Assembly (NCBI RefSeq): GCF_018138145.1
Contig: NZ_CP073104.1
Location: 5,461,001 to 5,525,000 of the forward strand
Source of the DNA: Pseudomonas sp. SCA2728.1_7
GTDB lineage: Bacteria > Pseudomonadota > Gammaproteobacteria > Pseudomonadales > Pseudomonadaceae
DNA length: 64,000 bases
Reading direction: 5' to 3'
The notes beneath the pieces are model-generated. The model was given only the letters and a program-made list of their open reading frames with translations, did no database searches and was not told the DNA's origin. Positions 40,195-50,224 of the stretch are shown piece by piece (the first letter of the stretch is position 1; the number at the start of each line of letters is the position of its first letter). The position numbers were made by a program, and so were the translations under genes.

Positions 40195-40821
40195 ATGAAT
40201 AAAGTGCTGATCGTGGATGATCACCCTGTCATTCGTCTTGCGGTACGTATGCTGATGGAACGTCATGGCTACGAAGTCATCGCAGAAACTGATAACGGTG
40301 TGGATGCGTTACAACTTGCTCGCGAACAAATGCCGGATATTGTCATTCTGGATATAGGAATACCAAAACTTGATGGTCTGGAAGTTATTGCACGCCTGAC
40401 GTCGACGGCGATGCCTATTAAAGTACTGGTGTTGACTTCCCAGGCGCCTGGGCACTTTTCAATGCGCTGCATGCAGTCGGGGGCTGCCGGTTATGTCTGT
40501 AAACAGCAGGACCTGACCGAGTTGCTCAGCGCAATCAAGGCCGTCTTGTCCGGCTACAGTTATTTTCCCAATCAGGCTTTGCATACAGTGCGTACCAGTC
40601 TGGGTAATGCCAGTGAAGCCGACATGGTCGATCGTCTGTCCGGTCGGGAAATGATGGTGTTGCAGCAGTTGGCGCGGGGCAAAACCAACAAGGAAATCGC
40701 CGATGGCATGTTTTTGAGCAACAAAACGGTGAGTACCTACAAGACTCGCTTGTTGTTGAAGCTCAATGCTCGCTCCCTGGTTGATCTTATCGAACTGGCG
40801 CAGCGTAATGGTCTGGTCTGA
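40195..40821 (+). CDS. Orphan LuxR/NarL-type response regulator (BvgA-like)
   Basis: A 208-residue two-domain regulator. Receiver: DD at 8-9, phospho-acceptor D53 (VILDIGIPKLDG), and the Lys in GYVCKQQD. C-terminal GerE-type HTH: LSGREMMVLQQLARGKTNKEIADGMFLSNKTVSTYKTRLL. Closest in style to BvgA/EvgA regulators. No sensor kinase gene is adjacent, so its partner is unknown. ATG 40195 follows directly on the receiver motif. It sits in a variable patch between argG and nth together with the AT-rich membrane-protein gene. Confidence 0.85.
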   Translation: MNKVLIVDDHPVIRLAVRMLMERHGYEVIAETDNGVDALQLAREQMPDIVILDIGIPKLDGLEVIARLTSTAMPIKVLVLTSQAPGHFSMRCMQSGAAGYVCKQQDLTELLSAIKAVLSGYSYFPNQALHTVRTSLGNASEADMVDRLSGREMMVLQQLARGKTNKEIADGMFLSNKTVSTYKTRLLLKLNARSLVDLIELAQRNGLV

Positions 40822-40879
40822 ATGTATCGATGGCTGACAGGGTCATGGGCCGATCAAACTCAGCTAGCCGCAGAAAGTG

Positions 40880-40905
40880 AAAAGCCTCCGTTTCGGGAGG
40901 CTTTC
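40880..40905. terminator. Bidirectional terminator after the response regulator
   Basis: AAAGCCTCC / GGAGGCTTT with a GTTTCG loop, between the response regulator and the convergent 58-residue gene. Confidence 0.85.
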
Positions 40906-40910
40906 AAGTA

Positions 40911-41087
40911 TCAGTCATCAAAATCGTACTCGGCCAATTGCTTTTGCAGTCGGCGCTCCTCAAGCAGATTATCGATCGTACGGCGCTTGCTGAGATTGGT
41001 CTTGGCGACTTCGAGCACAGGTTCGGCATCATCAGTTTCTGCAGCGATATCGTCATCTACATCCAGTGGCTCTTTGTCGCTACTCAT
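40911..41087 (-). CDS. 58-residue acidic/charged protein (PA3496-like)
   Basis: A short gene read directly from the sequence: MSSDKEPLDVDDDIAAETDD at the N-terminus, then SKRRTIDNLLEERRLQKQLA and the end EYDFDD. The first half is strongly acidic, the second a basic-acidic helix. A ribosome site (GGGAG, 7-base spacing) precedes ATG 41087, and a terminator follows. A small protein of this kind sits upstream of nth in other pseudomonads. Function unknown. Confidence 0.75.
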   Translation of the reverse strand: MSSDKEPLDVDDDIAAETDDAEPVLEVAKTNLSKRRTIDNLLEERRLQKQLAEYDFDD

Positions 41088-41193
41088 CAGCTAACTCCCG
41101 GCTAAGAATGCCTCTGGCGCTCCTTATATCGATATTCCTGCGGCGGGTAAAAAAGATTTTTTCAATCGACTTATCAATTATTCCAATAGCCGG

Positions 41194-41832
41194 TCAATCG
41201 TCCGAAGTTTTGTCCTTGTACTCGCACAAGTCTTCGATCCGGCAGCTGCCGCAGCGTGGCTTGCGGGCCAGACACACATAACGGCCGTGAAGAATCAGCC
41301 AGTGATGAGAGTCGAGCAGGAATTCTTTGGGTACGAACTTCATCAGCTTCTTTTCCACTTCAACCACATTTTTACCTGGTGCAATGCCGGTGCGGTTGCT
41401 GACCCGAAAGATGTGGGTGTCGACGGCCATGGTCAGTTGCCGGAAAGCCGTATTGAGTACGACGTTGGCGGTCTTGCGGCCCACTCCCGGCAAGGCTTCG
41501 AGCTCTTCACGGGTTTGCGGAACCACACTGCCGTGGCGTTCGACCAGCAGGCGGCAGGTTTCGATGACGTTCTTGGCCTTGCTGTTGTAGAGACCGATCG
41601 TCTTGATGTATTCCGATAGACCTTCGACCCCTAAAGCGTGGATCGCCGCCGGCGTATTGGCCACCGGAAACAGCTTTGCCGTGGCCTTGTTGACGCCGAC
41701 GTCAGTCGACTGCGCAGAAAGAATCACGGCGATCAACAGCTCGAACGGCGAGGAGTAGGCCAGCTCAGTCTTCGGCTCCGGATTGTCTTCGTGCAGGCGG
41801 CGGAAAATCTCCAGACGTTTTGCAGCATTCAT
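41194..41832 (-). CDS. nth: Endonuclease III
   Basis: A 212-residue DNA glycosylase/AP lyase that removes oxidised pyrimidines. The helix-hairpin-helix LEALPGVGRKTANVVLN contains the catalytic Lys (about 120), the catalytic Asp is in VDTHIFRVSNR (about 138), and the [4Fe-4S] ligands C-x6-C-x2-C-x5-C are in CLARKPRCGSCRIEDLC. It overlaps rnfE by four bases at the end of the rnf operon, an arrangement shared with many gammaproteobacteria. Confidence 0.96.
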   Translation of the reverse strand: MNAAKRLEIFRRLHEDNPEPKTELAYSSPFELLIAVILSAQSTDVGVNKATAKLFPVANTPAAIHALGVEGLSEYIKTIGLYNSKAKNVIETCRLLVERHGSVVPQTREELEALPGVGRKTANVVLNTAFRQLTMAVDTHIFRVSNRTGIAPGKNVVEVEKKLMKFVPKEFLLDSHHWLILHGRYVCLARKPRCGSCRIEDLCEYKDKTSDD

Positions 41833-42410
41833 GGGCGATGCGTTTCCTTGGATATCGAGTTCGGGCGAATCAACGCCTGGCGCGCCGCCAACAGCAGCGC
41901 CAACAAAATAAAAGCACCGGGGATCAAGGTGATCAGGTGCAGCCCTTCGCTAAATACAACAAAACCTGGCCAGTCTTCGGACAGCCCCCGGCCGAGACTA
42001 CCGTGACCGATGAGTTCACGCAGCCCGGCGAGCAGCAACATCAATCCGCCGAACATGCCGCAGAGTTTCAAGCGCTCGACCAGCGATGAGCGCCAGAAGC
42101 CATTGTGTTCCAGTACCACGCATTGCAAGGCGATCAGGCCGGTATAGAGGCCGAATGTTTGCTGCCAGGGCAGAAACCAGCGTTGCGCCAACAGGTCTGC
42201 ACAACTGCTGAAGGTCGCGGCGAGCAGCAGGCCAGCCAGCAATGCGCTCGTGCCAGTGAGGCGAGCGCGTAAAACAGGCATGCACAGGCCATACAGACCC
42301 ACGACACTGGCGAACATCAATAATGCCCCCAGTGCGCCTGCCAAGGAGTTACTGGTGCCAAGCAGCAGTGTCAGCATCAAAGCATTCGAAAGGGCTGCCG
42401 AGCGGTTCAT
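41829..42410 (-). CDS. rnfE: RnfE/RsxE-like membrane subunit (divergent, short)
   Basis: A 193-residue protein with about six membrane helices, shorter than the ~230 residues of E. coli RsxE. The C-terminal LRELIGHGSLGRG and LITLIPGAFILLALLLA identify the family. The first of two cysteines that hold the intramembrane iron-sulfur centre (GLCP in typical proteins) reads GTSN here (Ser20). The second is kept as Cys97 (ALQCVV). The gene overlaps rnfG and nth by four bases each. Confidence 0.8.
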   Translation of the reverse strand: MNRSAALSNALMLTLLLGTSNSLAGALGALLMFASVVGLYGLCMPVLRARLTGTSALLAGLLLAATFSSCADLLAQRWFLPWQQTFGLYTGLIALQCVVLEHNGFWRSSLVERLKLCGMFGGLMLLLAGLRELIGHGSLGRGLSEDWPGFVVFSEGLHLITLIPGAFILLALLLAARQALIRPNSISKETHRP

Positions 42411-43012
42411 GTTCCGCTCCCCAGCAGTGCCGACCGATGTTCATCGAAGTAGCGCAGCGCATCATGGATAGCGTTGATCGCCGCGCGCGAGGTGATGGTC
42501 GCACCGGCGATTTGATCAAATTGTCCTTGATCCTTTTTCAGCGCCCAGCCTGCATCGGTCGGCTCTTTGGCTGATTGGCCGGTAAACGTTTGCAGCCAGG
42601 CATTCGGCCAGTCACCCAGATGCCCGCCGAGTGCCGGGGTTTCGGTCTGTTCAAGGGTTTTCACCGCCAATAATTTGCCGGTGGTATCGATGGCGATCAA
42701 CAGCTCAATGGCACCCGCATAACCCTGGGTCTGACTGCGCAACAGTATCGCGACGGCCTGGCCGTCTCGGGTCGCGCGATAGCCGCCCGACAAGGTGCTG
42801 TGACTCAGGGTGGTGTCTGTCAAAGCCAGAGGCTGTTCCAGCGGTTGATTGTCGTAGGTCTCGAGCGGGAGCAGGTCGAGCAGTTTGCGGCTTTCGATCA
42901 AACGCTGTTCGGCGGCAATCTGCGGTGCGTTAATGCGCTGTACGAAGTAGGTCGCGCCGATGCCGATCACCGCCAACAGCAGCACAATAAACGCGCTCGC
43001 CGTACGATTCAT
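42407..43012 (-). CDS. rnfG: RnfG/RsxG-like flavoprotein subunit
   Basis: A 201-residue protein with one N-terminal helix (FIVLLLAVIGIGATYFV) and a periplasmic FMN-binding domain. The flavin-attachment motif GATITSRAAINAI is intact (Thr172). The TPALGGHLGDWPNAWLQTFTG segment is typical. It carries a covalent FMN facing the periplasm. It overlaps both rnfD and rnfE by four bases. Confidence 0.87.
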   Translation of the reverse strand: MNRTASAFIVLLLAVIGIGATYFVQRINAPQIAAEQRLIESRKLLDLLPLETYDNQPLEQPLALTDTTLSHSTLSGGYRATRDGQAVAILLRSQTQGYAGAIELLIAIDTTGKLLAVKTLEQTETPALGGHLGDWPNAWLQTFTGQSAKEPTDAGWALKKDQGQFDQIAGATITSRAAINAIHDALRYFDEHRSALLGSGT

Positions 43013-43992
43013 GGCCTCACCTCAACCTGACGGTCAGTGGCAAATCGCTCCAGCGCCGGCACGCAAAGATTCATCAGCAGCACCGCAAACGCCACGCCAT
43101 CCGGATACCCACCCCAGGTGCGAATCAAATAAGTCAGCAGCCCGACCCCGATGCCGAACAGCAGGCGGGCGAGCGCGGTTTTAGCTCCCGAGACCGGTTC
43201 TGTGATGATGAAGAACGCGCCCAGCATGGTCGCGCCACTGAGCAGGTGGAAAAGCGGCGACCCCTGCGAATCCGACCCGGAACCATTCCAGAACAGCAGG
43301 CTGACGACAAATAGACTGGCGAGCATGCCTGCCGGTGCGTGCCAATCGAAGACCCGGCGTTGCAGCAAAAACAAGCCGCCGGCGAGAAACGCCAGATTCA
43401 CCCATTCCACACCGTGGCCGCCAAAGCGACCGAACGCCGGATTGCTGGCGAACAATTCGTCCATGGTCAGGCTTTTGTTGATGCGCAGGCTGTCCAGCAC
43501 CGTGGCCTGCGCCCAAGCGTCCGGCGCCTGGCCTGCGCCGAATACCTGTTGAAACGTTGCCGTCAGATCCAGGCCATGGGCCGGCCAATGGGTCATCGGC
43601 TGCGGGAACATCACCATGGCCAAGGCAAACCCGAGCATCGCCGGATTGAACGGATTTCTACCAACGCCACCGTACACGTGCTTGCCAAACAACAGACCCG
43701 AGGCAATCGCCGTTACCGTCAGCCACCACGGGCAATAAGGTGGCAGGGCGGCGGCCAGCAATGTCGCGCTGACCAGCGCACTGCCGTCGCTGAGTGTCGG
43801 CTGCATTGGCTGTCGACGCAGGCGAAGGACAGCTGCCTCGACCATCAACGCGGTGACGATAGCCAACATCAAGTTGATCAACACGCCCCAGCCGTACAAC
43901 CAGAACAGCGTCAGCAGCCCCGGCAAGGCGGCGAGCAGCACCCGTTTCATCGCCTGTTGCAGGCGGTCTTCGGGTGCCTCAAGGGGCGACAT
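43009..43992 (-). CDS. rnfD: RnfD/RsxD-like membrane subunit
   Basis: A 327-residue protein with about nine membrane helices. Family motifs [41 protein letters not shown] and [18 protein letters not shown] are intact. The covalent-FMN region reads AQATVLDS, with Thr164 kept but the usual first Ser replaced by Ala. ATG 43992 ([10 protein letters not shown]) overlaps the end of rnfB by 14 bases; a longer frame to 44052 exists inside rnfB. Normally rnfC would lie between rnfB and rnfD; it is absent. Confidence 0.88.
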   Translation of the reverse strand: MSPLEAPEDRLQQAMKRVLLAALPGLLTLFWLYGWGVLINLMLAIVTALMVEAAVLRLRRQPMQPTLSDGSALVSATLLAAALPPYCPWWLTVTAIASGLLFGKHVYGGVGRNPFNPAMLGFALAMVMFPQPMTHWPAHGLDLTATFQQVFGAGQAPDAWAQATVLDSLRINKSLTMDELFASNPAFGRFGGHGVEWVNLAFLAGGLFLLQRRVFDWHAPAGMLASLFVVSLLFWNGSGSDSQGSPLFHLLSGATMLGAFFIITEPVSGAKTALARLLFGIGVGLLTYLIRTWGGYPDGVAFAVLLMNLCVPALERFATDRQVEVRP

Positions 43993-45187
43993 GATCTTGC
44001 ACCTGGCGCTCGGCGTCTTGCAGGCGGGCGCGGGCCTTGTCGAGGGTTTCACTGGGCGTGTCGGCGCGACGTTCGAGTTTATTGAGGTCCGCGCGGGCGT
44101 AGGCCAATTCGGTTTTCAACTGGCGAAGCTGGCTGTCGATAGGGCGTTTTTCGACGCGCACCAGGTCAGGCAAAGGTTGATCGCTGGTGGCTTCGGCGGC
44201 GTGCAGGGCCTGCTCGGCATCGCTTAATGCTTGTTCCAGCGCGGCGATCTGCTCCGGCGCCGCTTCGGCGGTTTGGGCTTTTTTCAGATCAGCGCGGCGC
44301 ATGGCCAACTGGATCTTCGCCCGTTTCAGATCGGCGTCTTTGGCAGGGGCAGGCACTGTGGGTGCTGGCGCAGCGCTGCTTTCAACGGCCGCCAGAGCCT
44401 GTTCGGCCGCTTCGAACTGCTGCTGCAACACGATCAGTTGGGTCTGCTGCTCGAACGTTGGCGGATGGCCGAAAGCTTTCAACGATTTGTGCAATTGCGC
44501 ACGGCTCATGGCCACATCGATCTTGGCTTTCTTCAGCGCCGCATCAGCGGTCGCCGCTTTCTGCGCACGCACCCGTTCCAGTGCTGCCTGTACCGGATCG
44601 GTTGCAGTCACTTCAGGTTGCGCCGCCCGTTTTGCCCGCGCTTCACGCTCTGCCTGCTTTTGTTGTTCTTCGCGTTGCAAGCGCTGGTTTCGACGCTCGA
44701 AACGTTGACGCGCGTGGTCGCGTTTGGCCGCCCGTGCGCGCTGTTCTTCAAGACTGAATGCCAGACCGCCAACCACCGGCAACGTGCTCGGTGGCAATGG
44801 ATGCATTTCGATGCAATCCACCGGGCACGGCGCAACACACAGGTCGCAACCGGTGCATTCGTCAATGATCACCGTGTGCATCAGTTTCGCCGCGCCGACA
44901 ATCGCGTCGATCGGGCAGGCCTGGATGCACTTGGTGCAGCCAATGCATTCGGCTTCACGGATGAACGCCACTTGCGGCGGCGCTGCGCCGCGACTGATGT
45001 CCAGTTCCAGCACCGGCACTTTCAACAGTTCAGCCAGCGCGGCAATGGTTTCGTCACCGCCCGGCGGGCACTTGTTGATCGGCTCGCCTGCGACGATGCC
45101 TTGCGCATACGGCTTGCACCCGGGGTGGCCGCACTTGCCGCATTGGGTCTGCGGCAGGAGGGCATCGATGCGTTGAATCAGACTCAT
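43979..45187 (-). CDS. rnfB: RnfB-like ferredoxin subunit with RnfC-like coiled-coil tail, no membrane anchor
   Basis: A 402-residue protein. Residues 1-40 hold the RnfB cluster ligands C16, C19, C24 and C40, directly from the N-terminus; the N-terminal membrane helix of normal RnfB is missing. Two [4Fe-4S] ferredoxin motifs follow (C81-C84-C87-C91 and C111-C114-C117-C121, plus C125). From about residue 150 to the end comes a long Ala/Lys/Glu/Gln-rich coiled coil with repeated [24 protein letters not shown] units, resembling the C-terminal tail of RnfC. It may be an rnfB-rnfC remnant fusion. Overlaps rnfA by four bases. Confidence 0.85.
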   Translation of the reverse strand: MSLIQRIDALLPQTQCGKCGHPGCKPYAQGIVAGEPINKCPPGGDETIAALAELLKVPVLELDISRGAAPPQVAFIREAECIGCTKCIQACPIDAIVGAAKLMHTVIIDECTGCDLCVAPCPVDCIEMHPLPPSTLPVVGGLAFSLEEQRARAAKRDHARQRFERRNQRLQREEQQKQAEREARAKRAAQPEVTATDPVQAALERVRAQKAATADAALKKAKIDVAMSRAQLHKSLKAFGHPPTFEQQTQLIVLQQQFEAAEQALAAVESSAAPAPTVPAPAKDADLKRAKIQLAMRRADLKKAQTAEAAPEQIAALEQALSDAEQALHAAEATSDQPLPDLVRVEKRPIDSQLRQLKTELAYARADLNKLERRADTPSETLDKARARLQDAERQVQDHVAP

Positions 45188-45753
45188 GTTTTGATCAGTC
45201 CACTGAATCCGAGAAAAATCACTGCGATCAGTCCGGCGCTGATCAAATCGATCGGCAAGCCACGAAAGGGCAGGGGAATATCGTTGTCGGCCGTACGTTC
45301 ACGCAAATCCTGGAACAGGCTCAGTACCAGCCAGAAACCCAGACCGGCACCGAGGCTCAAAGCGGTCGCCTGCAGCAGGCCCCGATCGTTTTGCGCGTTG
45401 ATCAGTGCCAGCCCGAGCACGCCGGCATTGCCCAGCAACAATGGCCACAAACCTTCGAAGGGCAGATTCGGCAGCCTGCGCGCGAGCAGCTTCAACAGTG
45501 GCGCAATCAGCAACACGCTCAACGGCAGAAACACAAACAGGCGCAGCGTCTCAAGTTGCAACGGCACCAACAGCCAATGCCAGATCGCATAACCCGGCAC
45601 ACCGACAACCAACATCAGGCACAACGTCGCGAGCCCCAACGCATGCACCTGACGACGACTGGCCGCCAACAGCGGATCGACGCCCAGCGGCCAGTGCAAC
45701 ACGAAGTTGTTGAGCAGCGCAGCACTGATAAGCGTAAGCACGAGTTCGGTCAT
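45184..45753 (-). CDS. rnfA: RnfA/RsxA-like membrane subunit lacking the cluster cysteines
   Basis: A 189-residue protein with six helices. Start [20 protein letters not shown] and end [20 protein letters not shown] identify RnfA. The two conserved cysteines that ligate the intramembrane iron-sulfur centre are replaced: GLCP becomes GVDP (Asp26) and NCAVLG becomes NAGVLG (Ala110). First gene of the operon rnfA-B-D-G-E-nth, with overlaps throughout. Confidence 0.85.
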   Translation of the reverse strand: MTELVLTLISAALLNNFVLHWPLGVDPLLAASRRQVHALGLATLCLMLVVGVPGYAIWHWLLVPLQLETLRLFVFLPLSVLLIAPLLKLLARRLPNLPFEGLWPLLLGNAGVLGLALINAQNDRGLLQATALSLGAGLGFWLVLSLFQDLRERTADNDIPLPFRGLPIDLISAGLIAVIFLGFSGLIKT

Positions 45754-45813
45754 GGTTCTGCCAGCGAAACGGGCGGGTGTCTCTTAAGGTTAGGCATTAT
45801 CCGGCCAGATATG

Positions 45814-45851
45814 AAAAATCCCACAGGCATGCCGGGCACGCCTGTGGGATC
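45814..45851 (-). terminator. Terminator after metG
   Basis: On the minus strand, ATCCCACAGGC pairs with GCCTGTGGGAT and is followed by TTTTTC. It also separates metG from rnfA. Confidence 0.9.
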
Positions 45852-45867
45852 AATTCACCGCCGAGTG

Positions 45868-47919
45868 TTACTTGATGCGTTGACCCGGCTTGGCGCCGCT
45901 GTCAGGGCTCAACAGGTAGATTTCTTCACCGCCAGGGCCGGCTGCCATCACCATGCCTTCGGAGATACCGAACTTCATTTTCCGTGGCTTGAGGTTGGCG
46001 ATCATCATGGTCAGTCGACCGTCGAGTTTGGACGGATCCGGGTAGGCGCTCTTGATCCCCGAGAACACGTTGCGTTGCTCGTCACCGATGTCGAGGGTCA
46101 GACGCAGCAGCTTGTCAGCACCTTCCACGTGTTCGGCCTTGACGATCAGTGCGACGCGCAGGTCGATCGCGGCAAAGGCATCGAAGTCGATTTCCGGCGA
46201 CAGCGGATCCTTGGCCAGTTCGCCATTGCCGGCTGGGGCGGCGGCGCCGGTGTCGGTCTGGCTGGCGGTCAGGTCTTCTTTCGAGGCGTCGCTCATGGCT
46301 TGTACTTTTACCGGGTCGATGCGGGTCATCAACGGCTTGAATTCGTTGAGCTGGTGGTTGGCCAGCAGCGTGGTGTGGTCGTTCCAGGTCAGCGGGGCGA
46401 CGTTGAGGAACGCCTCGGCATCGGCGGCCAGCAGCGGCAGCACCGGCTTGAGGAAGATCACCAGTTGGCGGAACAGATTGATGGCGGTGGCGCAGATCGC
46501 CTGGACTTCATCCTGTTTGCCTTCCTGCTTGTTCAGCGACCACGGTGCTTTGTCGGCGATCCACGCGTTGGCGCGGTCGGCCAAGGCCATGGTTTCACGC
46601 ATGGCGCGGGCGAAATCACGGGCCTCGTAGGCGTCGGCAATGCTTGGCGCGGCAGCGAGGAACGCCTCGGTCAGCTCCGGCGCGGCATTGGTGCCGACCA
46701 GCAGGCCGGCGTTACCTTTCTGAATGAAACCGGCGCAACGGCTGGCAATGTTGACCACTTTGCCGACCAGGTCGGAGTTGACCTTCTGCACGAAGTCTTC
46801 GAGGTTCAGGTCGAGGTCATCGACGCCACGGCCCAGTTTGGCCGCGTAGTAGTAACGCAGGTATTCCGGCGACAGGTGATCCAGATACGTACGGGCCTTG
46901 ATGAAGGTGCCGCGCGACTTGGACATTTTCTGGCCGTTGACGGTCAGGTAGCCGTGTACGTTGATGCCGGTCGGCTTGCGGTAACCGGCGCCTTCAAGCA
47001 TCGCTGGCCAGAACAGCGCGTGGAAGTTGACGATGTCCTTGCCGATGAAGTGGTACAGCTCGGCGGTGGAATCCTTGGCCCAGAACGCGTCGAAATCCAG
47101 CTCCGGCGTGCGGTCGCAAAGGTTCTTGAAGCTGGCCATGTAGCCGATCGGCGCATCCAGCCACACGTAGAAATACTTGCCCGGCTCGCCCGGGATCTCG
47201 AAACCGAAGTACGGCGCATCGCGGGAGATGTCCCACTGCTGCAGGCCGGCGTCCAGCCATTCGGCGATCTTGTTGGCGACGGCGTCTTGCAGGGTGCCAC
47301 TGCGGGTCCAGGTCTGCAGCATTTGCTGAAAGTCTGGCAGTTTGAAGAAGAAGTGCTGGGAATCCTTGAGCACCGGGGTGGCGCCAGAGATCGCCGACTT
47401 CGGATCTTTCAGGTCGGTCGGGGCGTAGGTCGCACCACATTTTTCGCAGTTGTCGCCGTACTGGTCTTCGGTGCCACATTTCGGGCAGGTGCCCTTGATG
47501 AAGCGGTCGGCCAGGAACATTTTCTTTTCCGGGTCGAAATACTGGGTGATCGAGCGCTGGGCGATGTGCCCGGCGTCACGCAGCTTGATGTAGATCTGGC
47601 TCGACAGCTCACGGTTTTCTTCGGCGTGAGTGGAGTGGAAGTTGTCGAAATCAACCAGGAACTCGGCAAAGTCGGCGCTGTGTTCAGCCTGCACATTGGC
47701 GATCAGTTGTTCCGGGGTGATGCCTTCCTTTTCCGCGCGCAGCATGATCGCCGAACCGTGGGCGTCGTCGGCGCAGACATAAATGCATTGATTGCCGCGA
47801 TGCTTCTGGAAGCGCACCCACATATCGGTCTGGATATATTCCAGCATATGGCCAAGGTGAATCGAACCGTTGGCGTAGGGCAGGGCGCTGGTGACGAGGA
47901 TCTTGCGTGGTTCGGACAT
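45868..47919 (-). CDS. metG: Methionyl-tRNA synthetase
   Basis: A 683-residue class I synthetase. HIGH-type motif [10 protein letters not shown] (about 14-23), zinc cysteines CPKC and C-x2-C in the insertion near 145, KMSKS in [10 protein letters not shown] (about 331), anticodon-binding helical domain, and a C-terminal OB-fold tRNA-binding extension (from about 575, [15 protein letters not shown]). The two-CxxC zinc insertion and C-terminal dimerisation domain are the usual E. coli-type arrangement. Divergent from apbC. Confidence 0.96.
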   Translation of the reverse strand: MSEPRKILVTSALPYANGSIHLGHMLEYIQTDMWVRFQKHRGNQCIYVCADDAHGSAIMLRAEKEGITPEQLIANVQAEHSADFAEFLVDFDNFHSTHAEENRELSSQIYIKLRDAGHIAQRSITQYFDPEKKMFLADRFIKGTCPKCGTEDQYGDNCEKCGATYAPTDLKDPKSAISGATPVLKDSQHFFFKLPDFQQMLQTWTRSGTLQDAVANKIAEWLDAGLQQWDISRDAPYFGFEIPGEPGKYFYVWLDAPIGYMASFKNLCDRTPELDFDAFWAKDSTAELYHFIGKDIVNFHALFWPAMLEGAGYRKPTGINVHGYLTVNGQKMSKSRGTFIKARTYLDHLSPEYLRYYYAAKLGRGVDDLDLNLEDFVQKVNSDLVGKVVNIASRCAGFIQKGNAGLLVGTNAAPELTEAFLAAAPSIADAYEARDFARAMRETMALADRANAWIADKAPWSLNKQEGKQDEVQAICATAINLFRQLVIFLKPVLPLLAADAEAFLNVAPLTWNDHTTLLANHQLNEFKPLMTRIDPVKVQAMSDASKEDLTASQTDTGAAAPAGNGELAKDPLSPEIDFDAFAAIDLRVALIVKAEHVEGADKLLRLTLDIGDEQRNVFSGIKSAYPDPSKLDGRLTMMIANLKPRKMKFGISEGMVMAAGPGGEEIYLLSPDSGAKPGQRIK

Positions 47920-48074
47920 GTGGGGCTTCGCTACTTGATGAAACGGAGGTCGGCCACTATAAAGCGCCGGGCAAGATATTTCACCCCTGCAAATCGTTGC
48001 CGGGCGTGCCGTCCGGAGGATAGAAGGGGTAGGATACCCGCCATCTTTTCCCAGTCTTGTTATCGGAGTTGCCC

Positions 48075-49169
48075 ATGAGCGCCGTCACTCGCGCAGCGGT
48101 GGAAGCCGTCCTCAGCCAATACACCGACCCTTACCTGAACCAGGACCCGGTCAGCGCCGGTTGCGTGAAGCACATCGAGATCGTCGGTGACCGCGTCAAC
48201 GTGCAGCTGGAAATCGGTTACGCCGCCGGTCTGTTCAAGAGCGGCTGGGCGCAACTGCTGCAAATGGCCATCGAAAACCTCGACGGCGTGGTGATCGCCA
48301 AGGTTGAAGTGAACAGTGTTATCGCTGCGCACAAGGCGCAGGCGCAGATTCCGGGGCTGGCCAACGTCAAGAACGTGGTCGCCGTGGCGTCGGGCAAGGG
48401 CGGCGTGGGCAAGTCGACCACCGCCGCCAACCTCGCGCTGGCCCTGGCCCGTGAAGGCGCCAAAGTGGGGATTCTCGACGCTGATATCTACGGCCCGAGC
48501 CAAGGCATCATGTTCGGCATTCCCGAGCGCACCCGCCCTGAGGTCAAGGACCAGAAGTGGTTCGTGCCGCTCAAGGCTCACGGCGTTGAGGTCATGTCGA
48601 TGGCGTTCCTGACCGACGACAACACGCCGATGGTCTGGCGCGGGCCGATGGTCTCCGGCGCCTTGCTGCAACTGGTCACGCAAACCGCGTGGGGCGATCT
48701 GGATTATCTGGTCATCGACATGCCACCGGGCACTGGCGATATCCAGCTGACCCTGGCGCAGAAAGTCCCGGTGGCCGGCGCAGTGATCGTCACCACGCCA
48801 CAGGATCTGGCACTGCTGGACGCACGCAAAGGCGTGGAAATGTTCCGCAAGGTCAACATTCCGGTGCTGGGCGTGGTGGAAAACATGGCCGTGCACATCT
48901 GCTCGAACTGCGGGCATGCCGAGCATCTGTTCGGTGAGGGCGGTGGTGAGAAACTGGCGACCCAGTACGGCGTAGAGCTGCTGGCGTCGCTGCCGCTGTC
49001 GATGTTGATCCGCGAGCAGGCTGATGGCGGCAAGCCAACGGTGATCGCCGAGCCGGACAGCCAGATTGCCATGGTTTATCAGGAGCTCGCCCGCCACGTC
49101 GGCGCGCGGATTGTGTTGCAGGAAGCGGCGACACCGGCGATGCCGAACATCACCATCAGCGACGATTGA
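48075..49169 (+). CDS. apbC: Iron-sulfur cluster carrier protein ApbC/Mrp
   Basis: A 364-residue P-loop ATPase. N-terminal MIP18/DUF59 domain (to about 85), deviant Walker [19 protein letters not shown], switch/Walker [11 protein letters not shown] and [13 protein letters not shown], and the cluster-binding pair CSNC (about 275-278). It binds and transfers [4Fe-4S] clusters in the cytoplasm. ATG 48075 after GGAGTTGCCC; the frame extends to 48057 without support. It is divergent from metG, a common pairing. Confidence 0.93.
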   Translation: MSAVTRAAVEAVLSQYTDPYLNQDPVSAGCVKHIEIVGDRVNVQLEIGYAAGLFKSGWAQLLQMAIENLDGVVIAKVEVNSVIAAHKAQAQIPGLANVKNVVAVASGKGGVGKSTTAANLALALAREGAKVGILDADIYGPSQGIMFGIPERTRPEVKDQKWFVPLKAHGVEVMSMAFLTDDNTPMVWRGPMVSGALLQLVTQTAWGDLDYLVIDMPPGTGDIQLTLAQKVPVAGAVIVTTPQDLALLDARKGVEMFRKVNIPVLGVVENMAVHICSNCGHAEHLFGEGGGEKLATQYGVELLASLPLSMLIREQADGGKPTVIAEPDSQIAMVYQELARHVGARIVLQEAATPAMPNITISDD

Positions 49170-49191
49170 TGCATCCGCAACACTGAATAAA

Positions 49192-49285
49192 CCTGTAGGA
49201 GTGAGCCTGCTCGCGATAGCGGAATACCATTCAACAGATTTGTTGAATGAATGACTGCAATCGCGAGCAGGCTCACTCCTACACG
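49192..49285. repeat. REPIN between apbC and the SDR gene
   Basis: GTAGGAGTGAGCCTGCTCGC (49196-49215) and its inverse ending at 49282, spacer with CATTCAACAGATTTGTTGAA as an inner inverted repeat. Same subtype as 27121. Confidence 0.9.
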
Positions 49286-49301
49286 GGTTTTGTGGTGGGG
49301 G

Positions 49302-50060
49302 TTAGATCCGCAACCCGCCATCCATCTCCAGAATCCGCCCGGTGTAATAGTCGTTTTCGAAGATATACGCCGCCGAGTGCGCAATCTCTTCCGGCTTGCC
49401 CATGCGCTTGAGCGGAATCCCCGAAGTCATCTTCTCCAGCGCTTCCGGCTTCATGCCCAGGGTCATCTCGGTTTCGATGAAGCCCGGCGCAATCCCCGCC
49501 ACGCGAATGCCGTAACGCGCCAGCTCCTTGGCCCAGGTCACTGTCGCTGCAGCAACACCGGCCTTGGCCGCCGAATAGTTGGTCTGGCCAACGTTGCCCG
49601 CCCGCGAGATCGACGAAATATTGATGATCGCGCCGCTGGTCTTCAGCTCGACCATTTTCGCCGCCACCTCACGGGTGCAGAGGAACACGCCGGTCAGGTT
49701 GACGTCGATCACGGCCTGCCACTGTGCCAGGCTCATCTTGGTCATTTCGCCGTCCTTGACCTTTAGCAGCAGGCCATCACGGAGGATCCCGGCGTTGTTG
49801 ATCAGGCCGTGGATCGCACCGAAATCGGCAGCAACCTGAGCGACCATGTGCTCGACCTGCTCTTCATTGGCGACGTTGCACAGATAGCTGCGCGCCTCGA
49901 CGCCCTTGGCCTTGCAAGCCGCGACCGCGTCGTCGAGCTTTTCCTGATTGAGGTCGACGAGGGCGAGCTTCGCGCCTTTGCCGGCGAAATACTCGGCCAT
50001 CGAACGGCCCAAACCCTGGCAACCGCCAGTGATAATGATTACTTTGTCGTTGAGTTGCAT
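49302..50060 (-). CDS. Short-chain dehydrogenase/reductase, FabG-like
   Basis: A 252-residue SDR. NAD(P) motif [12 protein letters not shown] (TGxxxGxG, about 12-18), NNAG, the catalytic Ser in [17 protein letters not shown] (Tyr-x3-Lys, about 162-166) and the APGFIETEM segment. Closest in appearance to 3-oxoacyl-ACP reductase (FabG) paralogues; it is not in the core fab cluster, so the substrate is uncertain. ATG 50060 (MQLNDKVI) with GGGG eight bases upstream is preferred over longer starts. Confidence 0.85.
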   Translation of the reverse strand: MQLNDKVIIITGGCQGLGRSMAEYFAGKGAKLALVDLNQEKLDDAVAACKAKGVEARSYLCNVANEEQVEHMVAQVAADFGAIHGLINNAGILRDGLLLKVKDGEMTKMSLAQWQAVIDVNLTGVFLCTREVAAKMVELKTSGAIINISSISRAGNVGQTNYSAAKAGVAAATVTWAKELARYGIRVAGIAPGFIETEMTLGMKPEALEKMTSGIPLKRMGKPEEIAHSAAYIFENDYYTGRILEMDGGLRI

Positions 50061-50224
50061 TCGCATGCCCCGATAGCAGGTCTGAGTAGTTTTTGTTTTC
50101 AGCGACTCTCGATCTGCACCGGCCGTGGCTGGTTTGCACATGAGAATTGCCCGCTGGCGTGACGGGGACTTGATCCCGGGCGCCCGTCCGTTTTTTCGAC
50201 GGATACTATTTAAGGAGTCATAAA

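Noticed and set aside
43009..44052. Longer rnfD start at 44052
   Set aside because: The extra 20 residues lie inside rnfB, are rich in Pro, Cys and Arg, and do not resemble RnfD; ATG 43992 fits the family.
45391..48078. 895-codon open frame antisense to metG and rnfA
   Set aside because: Long antisense frames are common in GC-rich DNA; metG and rnfA on the other strand have clear family motifs, and this frame has none.
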